A stretch of 64,000 nucleotides of DNA from Eopsaltria australis (Eukaryota; Chordata; Aves; Passeriformes; Petroicidae): contig JAVTVJ010000371.1 in the NCBI GenBank assembly GCA_034509425.1, forward strand, positions 248,001 to 312,000, read 5' to 3'. How positions within the stretch are numbered: position 1 is the first letter of the stretch; every line of letters starts with the position of its first letter. The notes beneath the pieces are model-generated. The model made no database searches, was not told where the DNA came from, and saw nothing but the letters and a program-made list of their open reading frames with translations. A program made the position numbers and the translations under genes. Below are positions 1 through 10,900 of the stretch, piece by piece.

Positions 1-3000
1 CCTGAGCCCTGCCAAAAAGGAACCATTTACCCTGATAAGCTATAAATACCAATAGTAGCTTAATAATGAGTTTGGCATGGCTTTCAGTGAGTATGCAGTA
101 ACAGTATCCAGATCACCTTTTCATTATATTATTGTGATCCAAATAACATCTGAACAGAGAATTAAATCTTCTGTGATTAAATATTCTGCTTGCTTTCAGG
201 GTAGGTTGGGATACATATGTTTACTTCATTACCTAGACCAGCTCAAGCTTCCCAAATTTTCCCTGCCAAGACTTGGTTCAGTAGCACCATCTAGAAGACA
301 GAATGACTGTAATATGAAATGGTATATATAGTTAATGCCTTGAAATCACAGAGGTTTTTTAGCACATATTAGTATTTGATTTCTCTGAGAATCAAAGATC
401 TAAACTTAAGTCCAGAAGGATCAGAACAAACAGAACAAAAGTCACTGGAGAACACTTACAACAGTTGAGGGTCTGTATCCTACAGATACATCAAATCTTT
501 TCACAGGTACTGTCTCAATGAGTAGAAAGAATGATCTGAGAACTCAAATCATGCAACTGTCTTAAAAATACCTGGTCCAGACAGCTGAAATTACTAATAT
601 TTGTTGCATTGGACTTTTAACCTGGTGAAGTTGACCACCCATACAATCTGTGAGAAGGAATCTGCAGAGTTACCGGCTGCCTTTTCTCCTCGGTTGATAT
701 CTCTGCTGAGAAATGTGTTATGAGCTCACCAGGAGTACTGAAAGACCAGAAATTACTTTAGAAGTAACATCTCATCTATGTTGCAGAGTTTTCCCATTGT
801 ATCTATTTACATTCCACCCTACTTTTCAGCTATTGTAGCAGGAGGATCTGAGAGATGGGTGTCTTGTTTCTTCTAGAGCAGAAAACTGATTCTTTTCATC
901 TGTTCTATCCCCTGGGTTTTGCTGGAATTCACGGAGATCCAAAATGTCTCTTTCACAGCTGCTTCAAAACATGTTGTCTGACAATCCTTATTTTCCTCAT
1001 TGCTCACTGTAAAAGACCAGGCAGTTGGGATTACGCACATTTGACTTGTGGGTCAAAAAAGCTCACTCCAGTTGCCTTTTCATCACCACCTTGTGGTCAC
1101 ACCAGATGATGCTGCCCTGTTTCAAATATACATTGAAACTAAATAGGAATGAAAATACATTGGAATAAAATACTTTATTGAGCCCAGAGCTGATTTTATT
1201 TGTTCAAAGGAGTAGAATTTGGCAAAGGTGGTGTGGTGTTAAAGTATTTTTGAAGGCCTACTTTTTATGAAACTTTAGGAGAAAGAATGTACCACTGTAT
1301 GACTTTTACCCAATTGCTTGAATAGGTATGGCATAATAATTGGTCATCATTACATGCAAGTTTATTTTAAAATACTTAAATTGAAAAGCTTTATTAGATT
1401 TTTTTTATCCATGCTGACATTAACCTCCATTTAGACTCCTGTGAAGACTCATCTTTTTTAAGTAAGGTAAATTCTTTCTTCTGTACTTTTGAGAATAACA
1501 AAAGTGACAAAATATAATTTATTGAGGTTTTTTTGCACATTAATTCTAAAGACTTAAGAATTTAAGCATTGTAAGAATTCATGCTTCAACCCCATGGCAT
1601 AAAACCTGAAACAAGCAGAACTAAATCAGAGGAACATTGCCTCTGATGTACTTGATAGCTATAATTTAAATTGTTGTTTTCAAATAAAACATTGAATTTG
1701 TAGTTGCCTCTCAGTGCAGTGTACATGAATGGTCCAGAACACAAAAACAGTTTTTATTGTGACAAGGTACATATAAGAAGGAGTTTCAAAATTCATATTT
1801 TTCCTCGTGTAATGGGCTGCCTGGTTTTGAAAACCGAGACTCACTGGTTTGCAGAGTTGTTTGTGCTTGCCCTGTTTCTTAACGTTGTGTTTAGATTACA
1901 TTATCAGGCAACACATGAAATGAATAAACACTATTTGATTCAATGTAAGATAAACTCCTGATGTAGAGATATTAAGCAAATTACTTAACAGGAAAAAGTT
2001 GATATGCATGAGTTGAAATACCAGATGCAGTAAAAATAAGCAAGGGCCAACAAGCCTGCTGATAGAAAGACAGATAGCAGTAAGAGAAGATTAGGCAGGC
2101 ACTATTATTTTTGTATTGTTAACACCAGGTGAATTGTAAGCATTTGCAATCTTTTCCTGAGAATTTGACACCTGACAGTTCCCAGTCTCTGAGATTGTCC
2201 CAGACAGATCCTTTTGTACTGTTGGTCAGGCTAGAACTTGAAGATTTTTAAATCCTTTTGCACAGAGGTAAGTAGGGCTCTCTCCAGGCTTAATATCCAA
2301 AGAGTAATCAAACTGAAGCAAAATCCAGTTTTGATCATGTGAAGAAGTCTAGATGCTGACGAAGTCTATATGAAGTCCTAGCACTACATTCACTTTAAAT
2401 GCAGCCCTCTGGACCAAGGATGTCCTGCTCAGTGGTAGTTATGAGTGACACACAGCCCATTTTATGATCCTACCAATAGCAAAAAAACCTCAAATTTGTT
2501 ATTAATTCCCTTTTATAGAAGATATTCCTGTAGTTGAAACTCTGACCTTTCACTCTGCTGTAAACAGGAGCTAACTCTGACTCCAATAGTGTTACTATGT
2601 TTGCAATCTCATTACTGACAGAAATCCAGATGAAGGCAGATATATGGATGTCTGTACACCTTGACAGATACCTCATAACCTTCTGGCTGTTTTACCAAGC
2701 TGGGCCCTATATAAAAACCCTTTTTAATTGTAGCTAAAATTTTCACCGATAATGCAATAGAGGATGGTGGTTGCATTCTTATGTCATTAGTTCTTTAGCA
2801 ATTCTTTTGAATTCTAAAGAAAAAAAAGTATCTAAATCAGTCATAAGATTAAGACAAAAGTTTTCATTGGCCCTCAGAATTACATGTCTGAATGAGATGT
2901 CAAGGCTCATGTTAAATATCACATTCAGAAAATCTTGTCATAGTTTCAGCACTGAACCAAAAAGACATTACAAAAGGATGCAGTCCTTAGAACTACTTTT

Positions 3001-4755
3001 TAAGCACTTGCAGAAAAACTGTATGTACGCTCTGTGTCCTCGGTGATATTTATTTGGTATTTAGCTTTCAGAAGTTTAATATTTAGTTCATAAGATTTGT
3101 TGTAAGTTTTTTAAGTTGATACTGAGTTCTCATAGGTTTTTACTCCTCCTTGCACTCTGTTGTCCCAATGCCAGATGAAGGCAGTTAAATTCCAGAGGAC
3201 TTGTGTCTCTGGTCAGTTCTTTCTGTCATATCATACAATTATCCTGGAGCATGTTTATCTGTGGAAGAGCAGTTCCAAAGAATAGCCTCACCTGCCCATT
3301 GCATTTGTGCTCCTCTCACACAAGGCACAAGCAGATTTTGCATTTAATATTCAGGCATGATCTTTCCTCTGTCTCATGTGAGTCTTCCATCCAGCCTGGC
3401 TTGTGCCAGATTCCTGTTGTGCAGTACATCTTCAGCAACCAGAGTCATGACTCTCTCTTCACTTCTGTACCATGACACCCCATTATTCCGGTGGATTAGG
3501 TCCCCGAATCTGGGCAGCTTCCACCCCTGTCATTTTGCAGAGCTGGGCTTCCTGTACCTTCTTTGCCATGCCTCTGTTATGGGGCTGATTTGTGGCTGAT
3601 AAACCCCACAGCAAAGCTCAAATGGGGTAGGAGTTTCTTCTTGTCTGTGTTTCACATCAGAGAGAGTTTTCCTTTTCTGAGCTAGTGGAAAAAACATATT
3701 CTTTCTTTAGCACTGAAAATGTGAAAATTACATAGTCTCTCCCCAGTCCATCTACAAAATGGTGACAATATACAGTTTCTTACATTTGTGGTGTTGATGT
3801 TTTAGCAGTGAAGTGGTGCTCAGGCATTAGCAAGCGTGGAGTCCTGAGCCCATGTTCTGAAAACTGAAGGCTCCCAGATACTTCAAGAGAACACAAGGAA
3901 TGGAGCAGAAATCATGGATACCTGGCACGTTCTCCTCAGGCTTGGGAACTGGTACCAATCCTGTTCCATATGCCTGTTCTAGTGCATACTGTCTATCTCT
4001 GGACAATTCAGCATAATCAGAAGCAAAACCACATAGCCTGGGGGAGCTTGGAGCACTTGTCAGGCCTATTTGTCCACTGGACACTTGCCTAAGTGAGAAG
4101 CTGTGCTGGAAAGAACCCTGCATTATTGTAAGTTGCACCTGCCCCTTCTGGCAAATATTGGAAGGCCTGACAGGATATCCTAGGTTTCTGTCCTTTTCTG
4201 CCCATCTCCAAAATACTAAAGCAATCACCAGACTTATCTCAGTGGTAGAGAGTCACTTGCTTAGATACATGATCAGCACTCTCATTTATAATAACTGAGC
4301 ACCTTTTTGCTGCAGCAAGACCACTTTCACTCTGCGAACTTGATCTTCATGTTAATTTAAAATATATATTCAGGGCAGTGTAGCTTTCTGCTACAGGATT
4401 CTTTGTGGCTTTCAGTCATGCAGCTGCATTACCACAAAGAACTAATAGCAAACCAAATCTAGTTTTGTGAAGCGCTTACTGTGCTGCTTCTTAGTGCAAA
4501 AGGAAAATATTCTTTTTGCTCTGATGGCTGATTTACACACCACACTGTCTTTTTTATTAAAGAAACTTTCATAAAACACTTTTTAAAAAGTTTACACTGC
4601 TCAGAAACTCTACTGCCTACACAGGCACAGACAGAAACCTGCATGCTTAGGTGGTACCTCTTAGTATGTCCATCATTTCTCAAATACTTAATAAAACATG
4701 GATGTGGTTGTGCAGAAGGTTCTTTTAACTAACAGTCAAACTATTGATTATATTA
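1..4755. other. intergenic, no gene recognised
   Basis: AT-rich DNA without a convincing exon chain, CR1 fragment or RNA gene. The longest open frame is on the minus strand at 3827-4228 (133 codons); I do not recognise the product and see no splice-site support (see findings). The other open frames are short and have no family signature. Confidence 0.6.
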
Positions 4756-4761
4756 GGTGGA
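4756..4761. repeat. provirus target-site duplication, left copy
   Basis: GGTGGA lies directly before the TG of the left LTR and is repeated exactly after the CA of the right LTR (7992-7997). A 6-bp duplication is usual for beta- and alpharetroviral integrases and shows that the two LTRs and the DNA between them inserted as one unit. Confidence 0.9.
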
Positions 4762-5333
4762 TGTTGCGGTGGTTCGGAACCAGAGGACTTCCGGACAGGT
4801 TCCACGGACAGAGGGTTTCCCCCCGGAGCTCCCAGGGGCAGCAGTTGGACCACCAATCCACGGACCCAAGCTCCTGCTATTGGTTACTGGACTTGTCTGT
4901 TATGTATTCCCGCTCTGGGAAATTCCCTGTCACTCCATAGTTCATTCGTTGTTCTCTCTGTTCCCCTCCCCTCCCTAAACCCCATTTGATCATGTACCCC
5001 AGCCCCTCCCCTGTATTGTCCCCTGCCCTCATCCTATTGGGTGTTGTTCCTCCCTTAAATACCGATGTAATAAGCTGCTCTTGGCTCTTGGTCCATGTGC
5101 TCCCTTTGGAGGCAATAAACCTACCGAAATCACATACCAAGAGACCTCCTTCTCTGGTAGTTCTTTGCTGTTTCACCACGCTCCGGGGGCAACATCTCCC
5201 CGGACCGAACGCGGGCCAGCTGTGCTCATAGTCAGCACTCCGAGGGTGCCTTCCCGAGGGCGAACGGCATCCTAGGATAGGGCTAGGACTCCGCTGCCGG
5301 TACCAGGGTGGGACTGAAGCAGGGAACGCAACA
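4762..5333 (+). repeat. 5' LTR of the provirus
   Basis: A 572-bp repeat beginning TGTTGCGG and ending GCAACA, matching the right LTR in length and at all but 14 positions. It holds an inverted CCAAT box (ATTGG near 5034-5039), a TATA-like TTAAATA at about 5055-5061 and a polyadenylation signal AATAAA at 5114-5119, giving the U3-R-U5 order for plus-strand transcription. It is flanked on the left by GGTGGA and on the right by the primer-binding site. Confidence 0.95.
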
Positions 5334-5335
5334 AG

Positions 5336-5354
5336 TGGCGCACCGAACAGAGAC
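5336..5354 (+). other. retroviral primer-binding site, lysine-tRNA type
   Basis: Two bases after the LTR end the sequence reads TGGCGCACCGAACAGAGAC. It begins with the TGG expected opposite a tRNA CCA tail and is close to a tRNA-Lys(UUU) primer site, but with one extra A after TGGCGC and one G-to-A change. The tRNA assignment is by inspection only. Confidence 0.7.
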
Positions 5355-5831
5355 TCCGACCTCTCGGGGTTCCCTGCGAGCGACCTGGATACGCAGCAGC
5401 GGTCCGGACTGCGCCTTCGGGACGTCGCTCCCCTAGCGAGAACTTCCGCGTTTTAGCGGGGGGCTGGCAGGGGCCGTCAGCAACCGTTCTGGAGCGTCTG
5501 AAGTGTGTACGCTAGCTGAGCGAACTGACGAGACCAGAGACCCTTGCTCTTTTGGATGTTTCTCCCTCCGGAGCCGGTGACGGCAACTGAAGCCGGGATC
5601 GAGGAACCAAGACCCGCACGGAGCGGTGAGGTTTGGCGGCTGCGAGGCGCGGTGGGAAAGGACCAGGATCCGCGCGCGGCGGCGAAGCTCGGTGCCCGTG
5701 ATAGCGGCGGGAAAGCCACCGAGAACCGAGCGCAGACGGTGAGGTCTAATCCGCGATAGGCAGCGGGAATCAGGCTCGAGGGAGAGTTTTGTACCGTATA
5801 AAAAGAGCAAGGAGGCTTTTATTCGGAGACA
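5355..5831 (+). other. proviral 5' leader
   Basis: About 480 bp of GC-rich untranslated sequence between the primer site and the first gag-like ATG. This is where a packaging signal and 5' splice donor would lie, but I could not single either out by eye. Open frames here on either strand are chance products of GC-rich sequence. Confidence 0.6.
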
Positions 5832-7236
5832 ATGGGTATTAAGCTGTCCCGAATAGAGCAGGAGTTTTATGTCCAAGTTAAAGAGACCCTAAAGTTAAAA
5901 AACGGGAATGCTAATAAGAAGGCTTGGAAACGTTTTGTTAAATGGATCTTTGCCTATGTCCCTCTTGCTTCTGCTTCTTCTGTTAAAACTGAGTTTTTGG
6001 GAGTTAGTAGAAAAACGTTTAGAGGCAGTGGAGAGAGGGGGTGATGTTTCTGTCCGAAAATTTTTCCCGTTGTTGATTGTAATTTGTTATACTTTGCGTA
6101 ATTGTCCTGAAAGTTCGAAATCCCCGACTCACCCACCCCACGTTCCTAATTCCCCTTTTCCCAATCCCTCTTCCCCGCCCACAGCCAAACTCGCGCCGGC
6201 TGCGCTCCCCCATTGTTCCGAGTTTAAAGATGGCGGCGGCCTCGTGGCGCCGTGCCTACACCCCTGCGCCCACTGCGCAGTCTCACGCCGAAAGCCCACG
6301 AATCCTCCCAGCCCCTCCCACGGCTCCTTCCCCTTCGCGTTGATTGGCCCCGCGTCGGGCTCCCCCCCCGCGGCCGATGATGTCTTCGCGTCGGGTCCCT
6401 CCCCTCGCGCCGGAGATCCCTGCCCCAGCCCGAGGGAGATCCCCGCCCCACCACGGGCCCGGACTGTCCATACCAACTGCAGTCCCGCCCCTAACCACCG
6501 CCCACTTCCAGATCCCCACACCCTCCCCTTCAGCTCCCATGAATGTGAAAGGGCTGCAGTCTGCGATGCGGTCAGTCAATCAAGTCCTGCAGCAGCCTCG
6601 GTTGTCCACAGCTCTCAGGGTAACAATCCCAAATGGGAACCACTGTCACCTGCAGCCTTGCGGGAACTTTGTAAGGTAGAGAGAGAGTTCGGGAGAAATT
6701 CCCCTTACTTCAAAAGTGTACTGAATTCCACCTTCAATGCAGTAGTGCTAGTCCCATCTGATATAAAAACAATCATGACAAGTATTTTAGTAGAAGCTCA
6801 GTATTGGGTGTGGGAAAAGATGTGGAAGCAGCAGCTTCAAAGCCTGCTGAACAGTTCTAATCACCCTCCACCTAAGTCTTCCACAGGCTCCTGGACACCA
6901 CATGCTCCATCCCATTCGGGAAACGGATCGGCACCGTGCTCCTCAAAGAAATTAAAAGCTGAATCCACTGTGTCCTGCTCTCCATCACCACCCATGCCAC
7001 TGGAGACCCCATCAGAGGTGATCTCAGATGACCAGTCACTTGAACCACGATGGCTGAAGTTAGTAGGCATCACAACTCTCCACCCAACACATCCACCAGA
7101 GCAGATCCAGTCGCATCCACCAACAGATGCTGCTCCACAGAGATCAGCGTGGAAGAGAAGGAAAAAGAAAACTCCAAACTTTGACAGTCATCAAGAAAAA
7201 TCACTGAGACCCTTCTTCTTGATATCTTCCCCTTAG
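5832..7236 (+). pseudogene. broken retroviral gag (matrix plus partial capsid)
   Basis: The frame opening at 5832 starts MGIKLSRIEQEF, a myristoylation-type start (MGxxxS) followed by a basic, aromatic-rich helix typical of a retroviral matrix. That frame stops at 6044. The matrix-like pattern resumes about 6000 in a frame shifted by +1, so one indel lies between about 5955 and 5996, within a T/C-rich stretch. The second frame stays open from 5908 to 7236: proline-rich linker (about 6115-6560), then a capsid N-domain-like block (about 6630-6850, beginning WEPLSPAALREL), then a 120-codon tail ending in a basic cluster (RSAWKRRKKK near 7147-7176). No zinc knuckles, protease or polymerase follow. 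The shift direction does not suit -1 ribosomal frameshifting, so I treat it as a disabling mutation. Confidence 0.75.
6200..6560. other. GC-rich, CpG-dense segment inside the provirus
   Basis: Composition changes sharply here from AT-rich matrix sequence to a CpG-dense block with AAGATGGCGGC-like (YY1-type) sequence near 6228, an inverted CCAAT (GATTGG near 6342), CCGCCC/CCCGCCC Sp1-type boxes and C-runs. It reads as a proline-rich protein in the gag frame but resembles a cellular CpG-island promoter. Whether it is viral linker or captured host DNA cannot be settled by inspection. Confidence 0.5.
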
Positions 7237-7402
7237 ACTCTCCTGAAACCTACCCCATGTACCTCCCATACCCCAATCATTCCCAGTCCTGTAGAGAGAC
7301 AATGATTTAACAATGTTTGTTTGTTTATTTGCAGATTTTCAAGACTTTGCTTTGGATTTTAGTTATTATCTTCATTGTACTAACAAATCACTTTCTTTAA
7401 GT
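7237..7402 (+). other. proviral 3' unique region with acceptor-like site and hydrophobic remnant
   Basis: Between the end of the gag-like frame and the polypurine tract. A splice-acceptor-like pyrimidine run ending in TTTGCAG lies at about 7318-7334, followed by a short frame rich in I, L, V and F (IFKTLLWILVIIFIVL) that stops before the tract. This fits a residual membrane-spanning end of env left by the deletion, but it is too short to assign by sequence alone. Confidence 0.45.
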
Positions 7403-7419
7403 AAAAAGACAGGGGGAGA
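7403..7419 (+). other. polypurine tract
   Basis: AAAAAGACAGGGGGAGA lies immediately before the TG of the right LTR, where plus-strand DNA synthesis is primed in retroviruses. Its position and near-pure purine content support the proviral boundaries. Confidence 0.85.
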
Positions 7420-7991
7420 TGTTGCGGTGGTTCGGAACCAGAGGACTTCCGGACAGGTTCCACGGACAGAGGGTTTCCCCCCGGAGCTCCCAGGGGCAGC
7501 AGTTGGACCACCAATCCACGGACCCAAGCTCCTGCTATTGGTTACTGGACTTGTCTGTTATATTTCCCCGCTCTGGGAAATTCCCTGTCACTCCATAGTT
7601 CATTCGTTGTTCTCTCTGTTCCCCTCCCCTCCCTAAACCCCATTTGATCATGTACCCCAGCCCCTCCCCTGTATTGTCCCCTGCCCTCATCCTATTGGGT
7701 GTTGCTCCTCCCTTAAATACCGATGTAATAAGCTGCTCTTGGCTCTTGGTCCATGTGCTCCCTTTGGAGGCAATAAACCTACCGAAATCACATACCAAGA
7801 GACCTCCTTCTCTGGTAGTTCTTTGCTGTTTCACCACGCTCCGGGGGCAACATCTCCCCGGACCGAATGCGGGCCAGCTGTGCTCATAGTCAGCACTCCG
7901 AGGAAGTCTTCCAGATCGCGAACGGCTTCCTAGGGTAGCGCTAGGACTCCGCTGCCGGTACCAGGGTGGGACTGAAGCAGGGAACGCAACA
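7420..7991 (+). repeat. 3' LTR of the provirus
   Basis: 572 bp, collinear with the left LTR without gaps. The TATA-like TTAAATA is near 7713-7719 and AATAAA at 7772-7777. Of the 14 differences from the left LTR, 9 fall within 7904-7939 (U5 end). Confidence 0.95.
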
Positions 7992-7997
7992 GGTGGA
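7992..7997. repeat. provirus target-site duplication, right copy
   Basis: GGTGGA directly follows the terminal CA of the right LTR and is identical to 4756-4761. Confidence 0.9.
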
Positions 7998-10900
7998 AAT
8001 CTGACTTTTGCCTGTGTTCTTTAGATGTACAGCTGACGAGAGAGTGGCTGTGAGGGAAAGAGCATAAGAAATGTCCCGGGGACAGGGGATGTCAAAACCT
8101 CCAAAATCAGACCATAACTGGTTTGTCTCTGCCTCTTGCTGTATGTAGTCATTGATGTGGTCATTCTTCTGGTCATAAGAAAAGAGCTTGGTATGTCAGG
8201 GCATGCAAAGAAAACCAAAACACAGAGGTTTTCATCCAATACAGACATACTATGGCTTCTGTGAAAATTCCCAACACTGATTGCAACTTCATGTGGCTCA
8301 GTGATACAGGACCAAAAAAAAAATGGACAGAAACATATCCATAGCATCTGCTTGTTTCCAAAGAACAATTTGATTTATTTATGTCCCAGAAGCAAGAACA
8401 ACCATAGAATTTCTCTGTAGCAAAAGCATTCTTGCAATGTCTCCCTTCTCAAGGGGCACACTCACTGCCAGATTCAAGGCCTCCCAGACAGTAAAGGATA
8501 TACTAAATGCTTAATAAAATGAAGGTTTACCTACTTTGGACACAGGTAATTCCAGTAATGAAACTGTGCAGTGCTCCTTCTCACCAATGGCTAGAAGGGG
8601 CCAGCTAGAAGTAGTTGCCACTGGTCATAGTGCTGACACACCTAGAAGCAAAAGCAGAAAGAAAGGTTAGTGCATGACTTTCTGCTTCAACCATTGGCTC
8701 TGCTGGTTTTGACCCATTTCCTGAGAAAAGTGTCTCTATGTGGAATACTGTAAAGTGAAACTCAAGGATCTCAGTGCCACAGACTCCTGGGACCTGTCCA
8801 CACAGGGAAGGTAAAGTCAGACAGTTTTTTCCCAGCTCTTCACCCTTGTCATCTTTCTGGCTCAGAGTCTTCTCTTTCAGGCTAATGTGACCTACACGGA
8901 GACAGACTTTACAAGCCAGTTTCTAAAGCAAGCTCATTCTGCATGGGGAATATGGACTAAATGGGAACACTTGTTTGTCACTCTTCCTCAGTTTCTTCAG
9001 CAGTATTTGGGATTTGGTTCGATGGTCATGGTTATAGGTTTCTTCTTGAGATACTTCTATAGGACTTTTCCCCTGAATCCTAGAGGCTCATGACAAATCT
9101 AGCAACCCTAAATCCCCCTGGCTTGGGAAATACAATAAGTCTTGTTCTCTGTCCTGTTAGTCACCTAGGCCTGTGTCACTCTCACTCCATTTCCCTTTTC
9201 TGAAATGGCAGGCCTAGCCCTTTGGTTTTATTTTGCTCCTACTTAAAGGCTTAGGATTGGCTTGAATTTTACTTTATGCAGATATCTTCCTGTCTTTAGT
9301 AATCTATCTGTTTCAAAATTATATAATTGCTTTTGCCAAAGACTCCTAGGGTCTGGGTCTACACTCACATATCTGTGTATAATGTCTTATAGCAGCACAG
9401 GACTATACCTCTGCTTTCATTCTCTGCGTGTCCCCTTGGGAAGAAAGGAACATACATGACTGTCTTCTTCGGGAAGAAAGACTCAGTGAATAGTGCACTG
9501 CATGTATGAAGTCTTTGTCCCTTGATTGATTCTGGCCAGGCCTTTATGGGGACTCAGCACTAACAAAAAGGCAAACACTACAAAACATTAACAACCAAAT
9601 CTTAGATATGTCACTGCTACAGGTTTACAAAGGAAAAAATGAAAGATTATCTACACTTTCTGGTATGAGTAAAATGTTATTGAATTATTAATCTAAATGA
9701 AAAAGTAAATGAAAAATAAATCAGGCTGAGGCAGATATTTACCACACGTAATTCCAACCCAAACTCATAACATTTGATAATATTATGAACTGTAGAGAAC
9801 AGACATTTGTAATTGCAACTGTTGCACGCCCTTAAGAGCTGACTGTATCAGTCCTATCTGCAAGCACTCACTCATGATTCTGCACAGGACTTGCATAAAG
9901 CCTACTTGTAAAAAAAAACATGGTACAGTTTCACCAGATGAAAAGGCTTTTCCTGCTACTCATGTTTCAGGGTGTTCTTTTCTGGATTAAAGCTTTTTAA
10001 ACTCTGCTTTTCAATCTAATCCCTTCCCAAAGTGACATTTCACTTAGCAGAAGGTCCTGAAGCCACTGCTATGGCATCCATTAGTCCCAGTGCATGGAAG
10101 AAAAGGGTCCCTGGATTAAGATGCCACACTCTGTAGCCTAAACTAAGTTCAGCCTTGCTCCAGATTTCAGACTTCCTTTTTTCTACCGAGCAGGTAACTG
10201 CATACAGTTTTCTAACTATAATCCTATGTATATTAGAAGTGCTCTTGTGTGAGTAAACATGCTGAAAATCAAGAGATGCTTACCTGGCAAGGTATTGCTC
10301 ACTTAGAATAGGTAGAATGGAGGCCTCTGGAGAACTCACACACTGAAAAGATGGGGGTGGATTTTTCACAGTCCTCTGATGGACGGACACACTGAGTAAA
10401 ACATAAAGAACCTGCGGTCACAGATCTGCTGCCTTGCAAATAAGCATGTGTGGCAGGGGAAGACTTGAAACTCACTGATCTCTGTTTTGGTAATGGAAAG
10501 TTAGAAGTAATGACTTGTTTTCTCGCAAGAAGCTCCACTTACCCCTTGCTCACTTTGTACCATTAGTGTAAAAATACTACATACTACATCAAGAAAATGA
10601 TAGGAAAAAATAGCAAAGAAATTCATATGTTAAATGCACATTATTAAAGGTTTGAAGATTAAGCAGTTGGAAGCAGTAAGACAAGGCCCAAACATTGCAT
10701 AGCATATGTGCATTATTTTACAGTCAGTAATTAGTCACAATGTGGCAGTGTACACAAACCACAGGGAAAGACTATGCAGAAAGAATTAGCAAGGGACTGA
10801 TATTTTGACCATCTGTGGCTGGGCCTTCACTGGAATGACCTGCAGCTGAGGCAAACTGTGTCTGTAGGAGAAAAGAAACTGCAGGGGAAACAGCTTTATT

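Larger units (their letters stand above)
4762..7991 (+). mobile_element. internally deleted endogenous retrovirus (ERVK/betaretrovirus-like)
   Basis: Complete provirus skeleton of 3230 bp: LTR (4762-5333), primer-binding site, leader, gag-like start, broken reading frames, polypurine tract and second LTR (7420-7991), flanked by a 6-bp duplication. The interior is only about 2.1 kb, whereas a full provirus has 6-8 kb between LTRs. Matrix-like and part of a capsid-like region remain; I see no protease, reverse transcriptase, integrase or recognisable envelope ectodomain, so the element is non-autonomous. By eye the LTRs differ at 14 of 572 positions (about 97.6% identity), so insertion was fairly recent. 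Assignment to the ERVK/beta group rests on the duplication size, the lysine-type primer site and the gag layout, and is an inference. Confidence 0.9.

Noticed and set aside
5832..6044. Programmed ribosomal frameshift in the gag-like region
   Set aside because: The second frame is +1 (or -2) relative to the first and no standard slippery heptamer lies at the switch, so a mutational indel is simpler.
6129..6579. Minus-strand open frames over the GC-rich proviral segment
   Set aside because: Shadows of GC-rich sequence lacking stop codons; no homology or start context.
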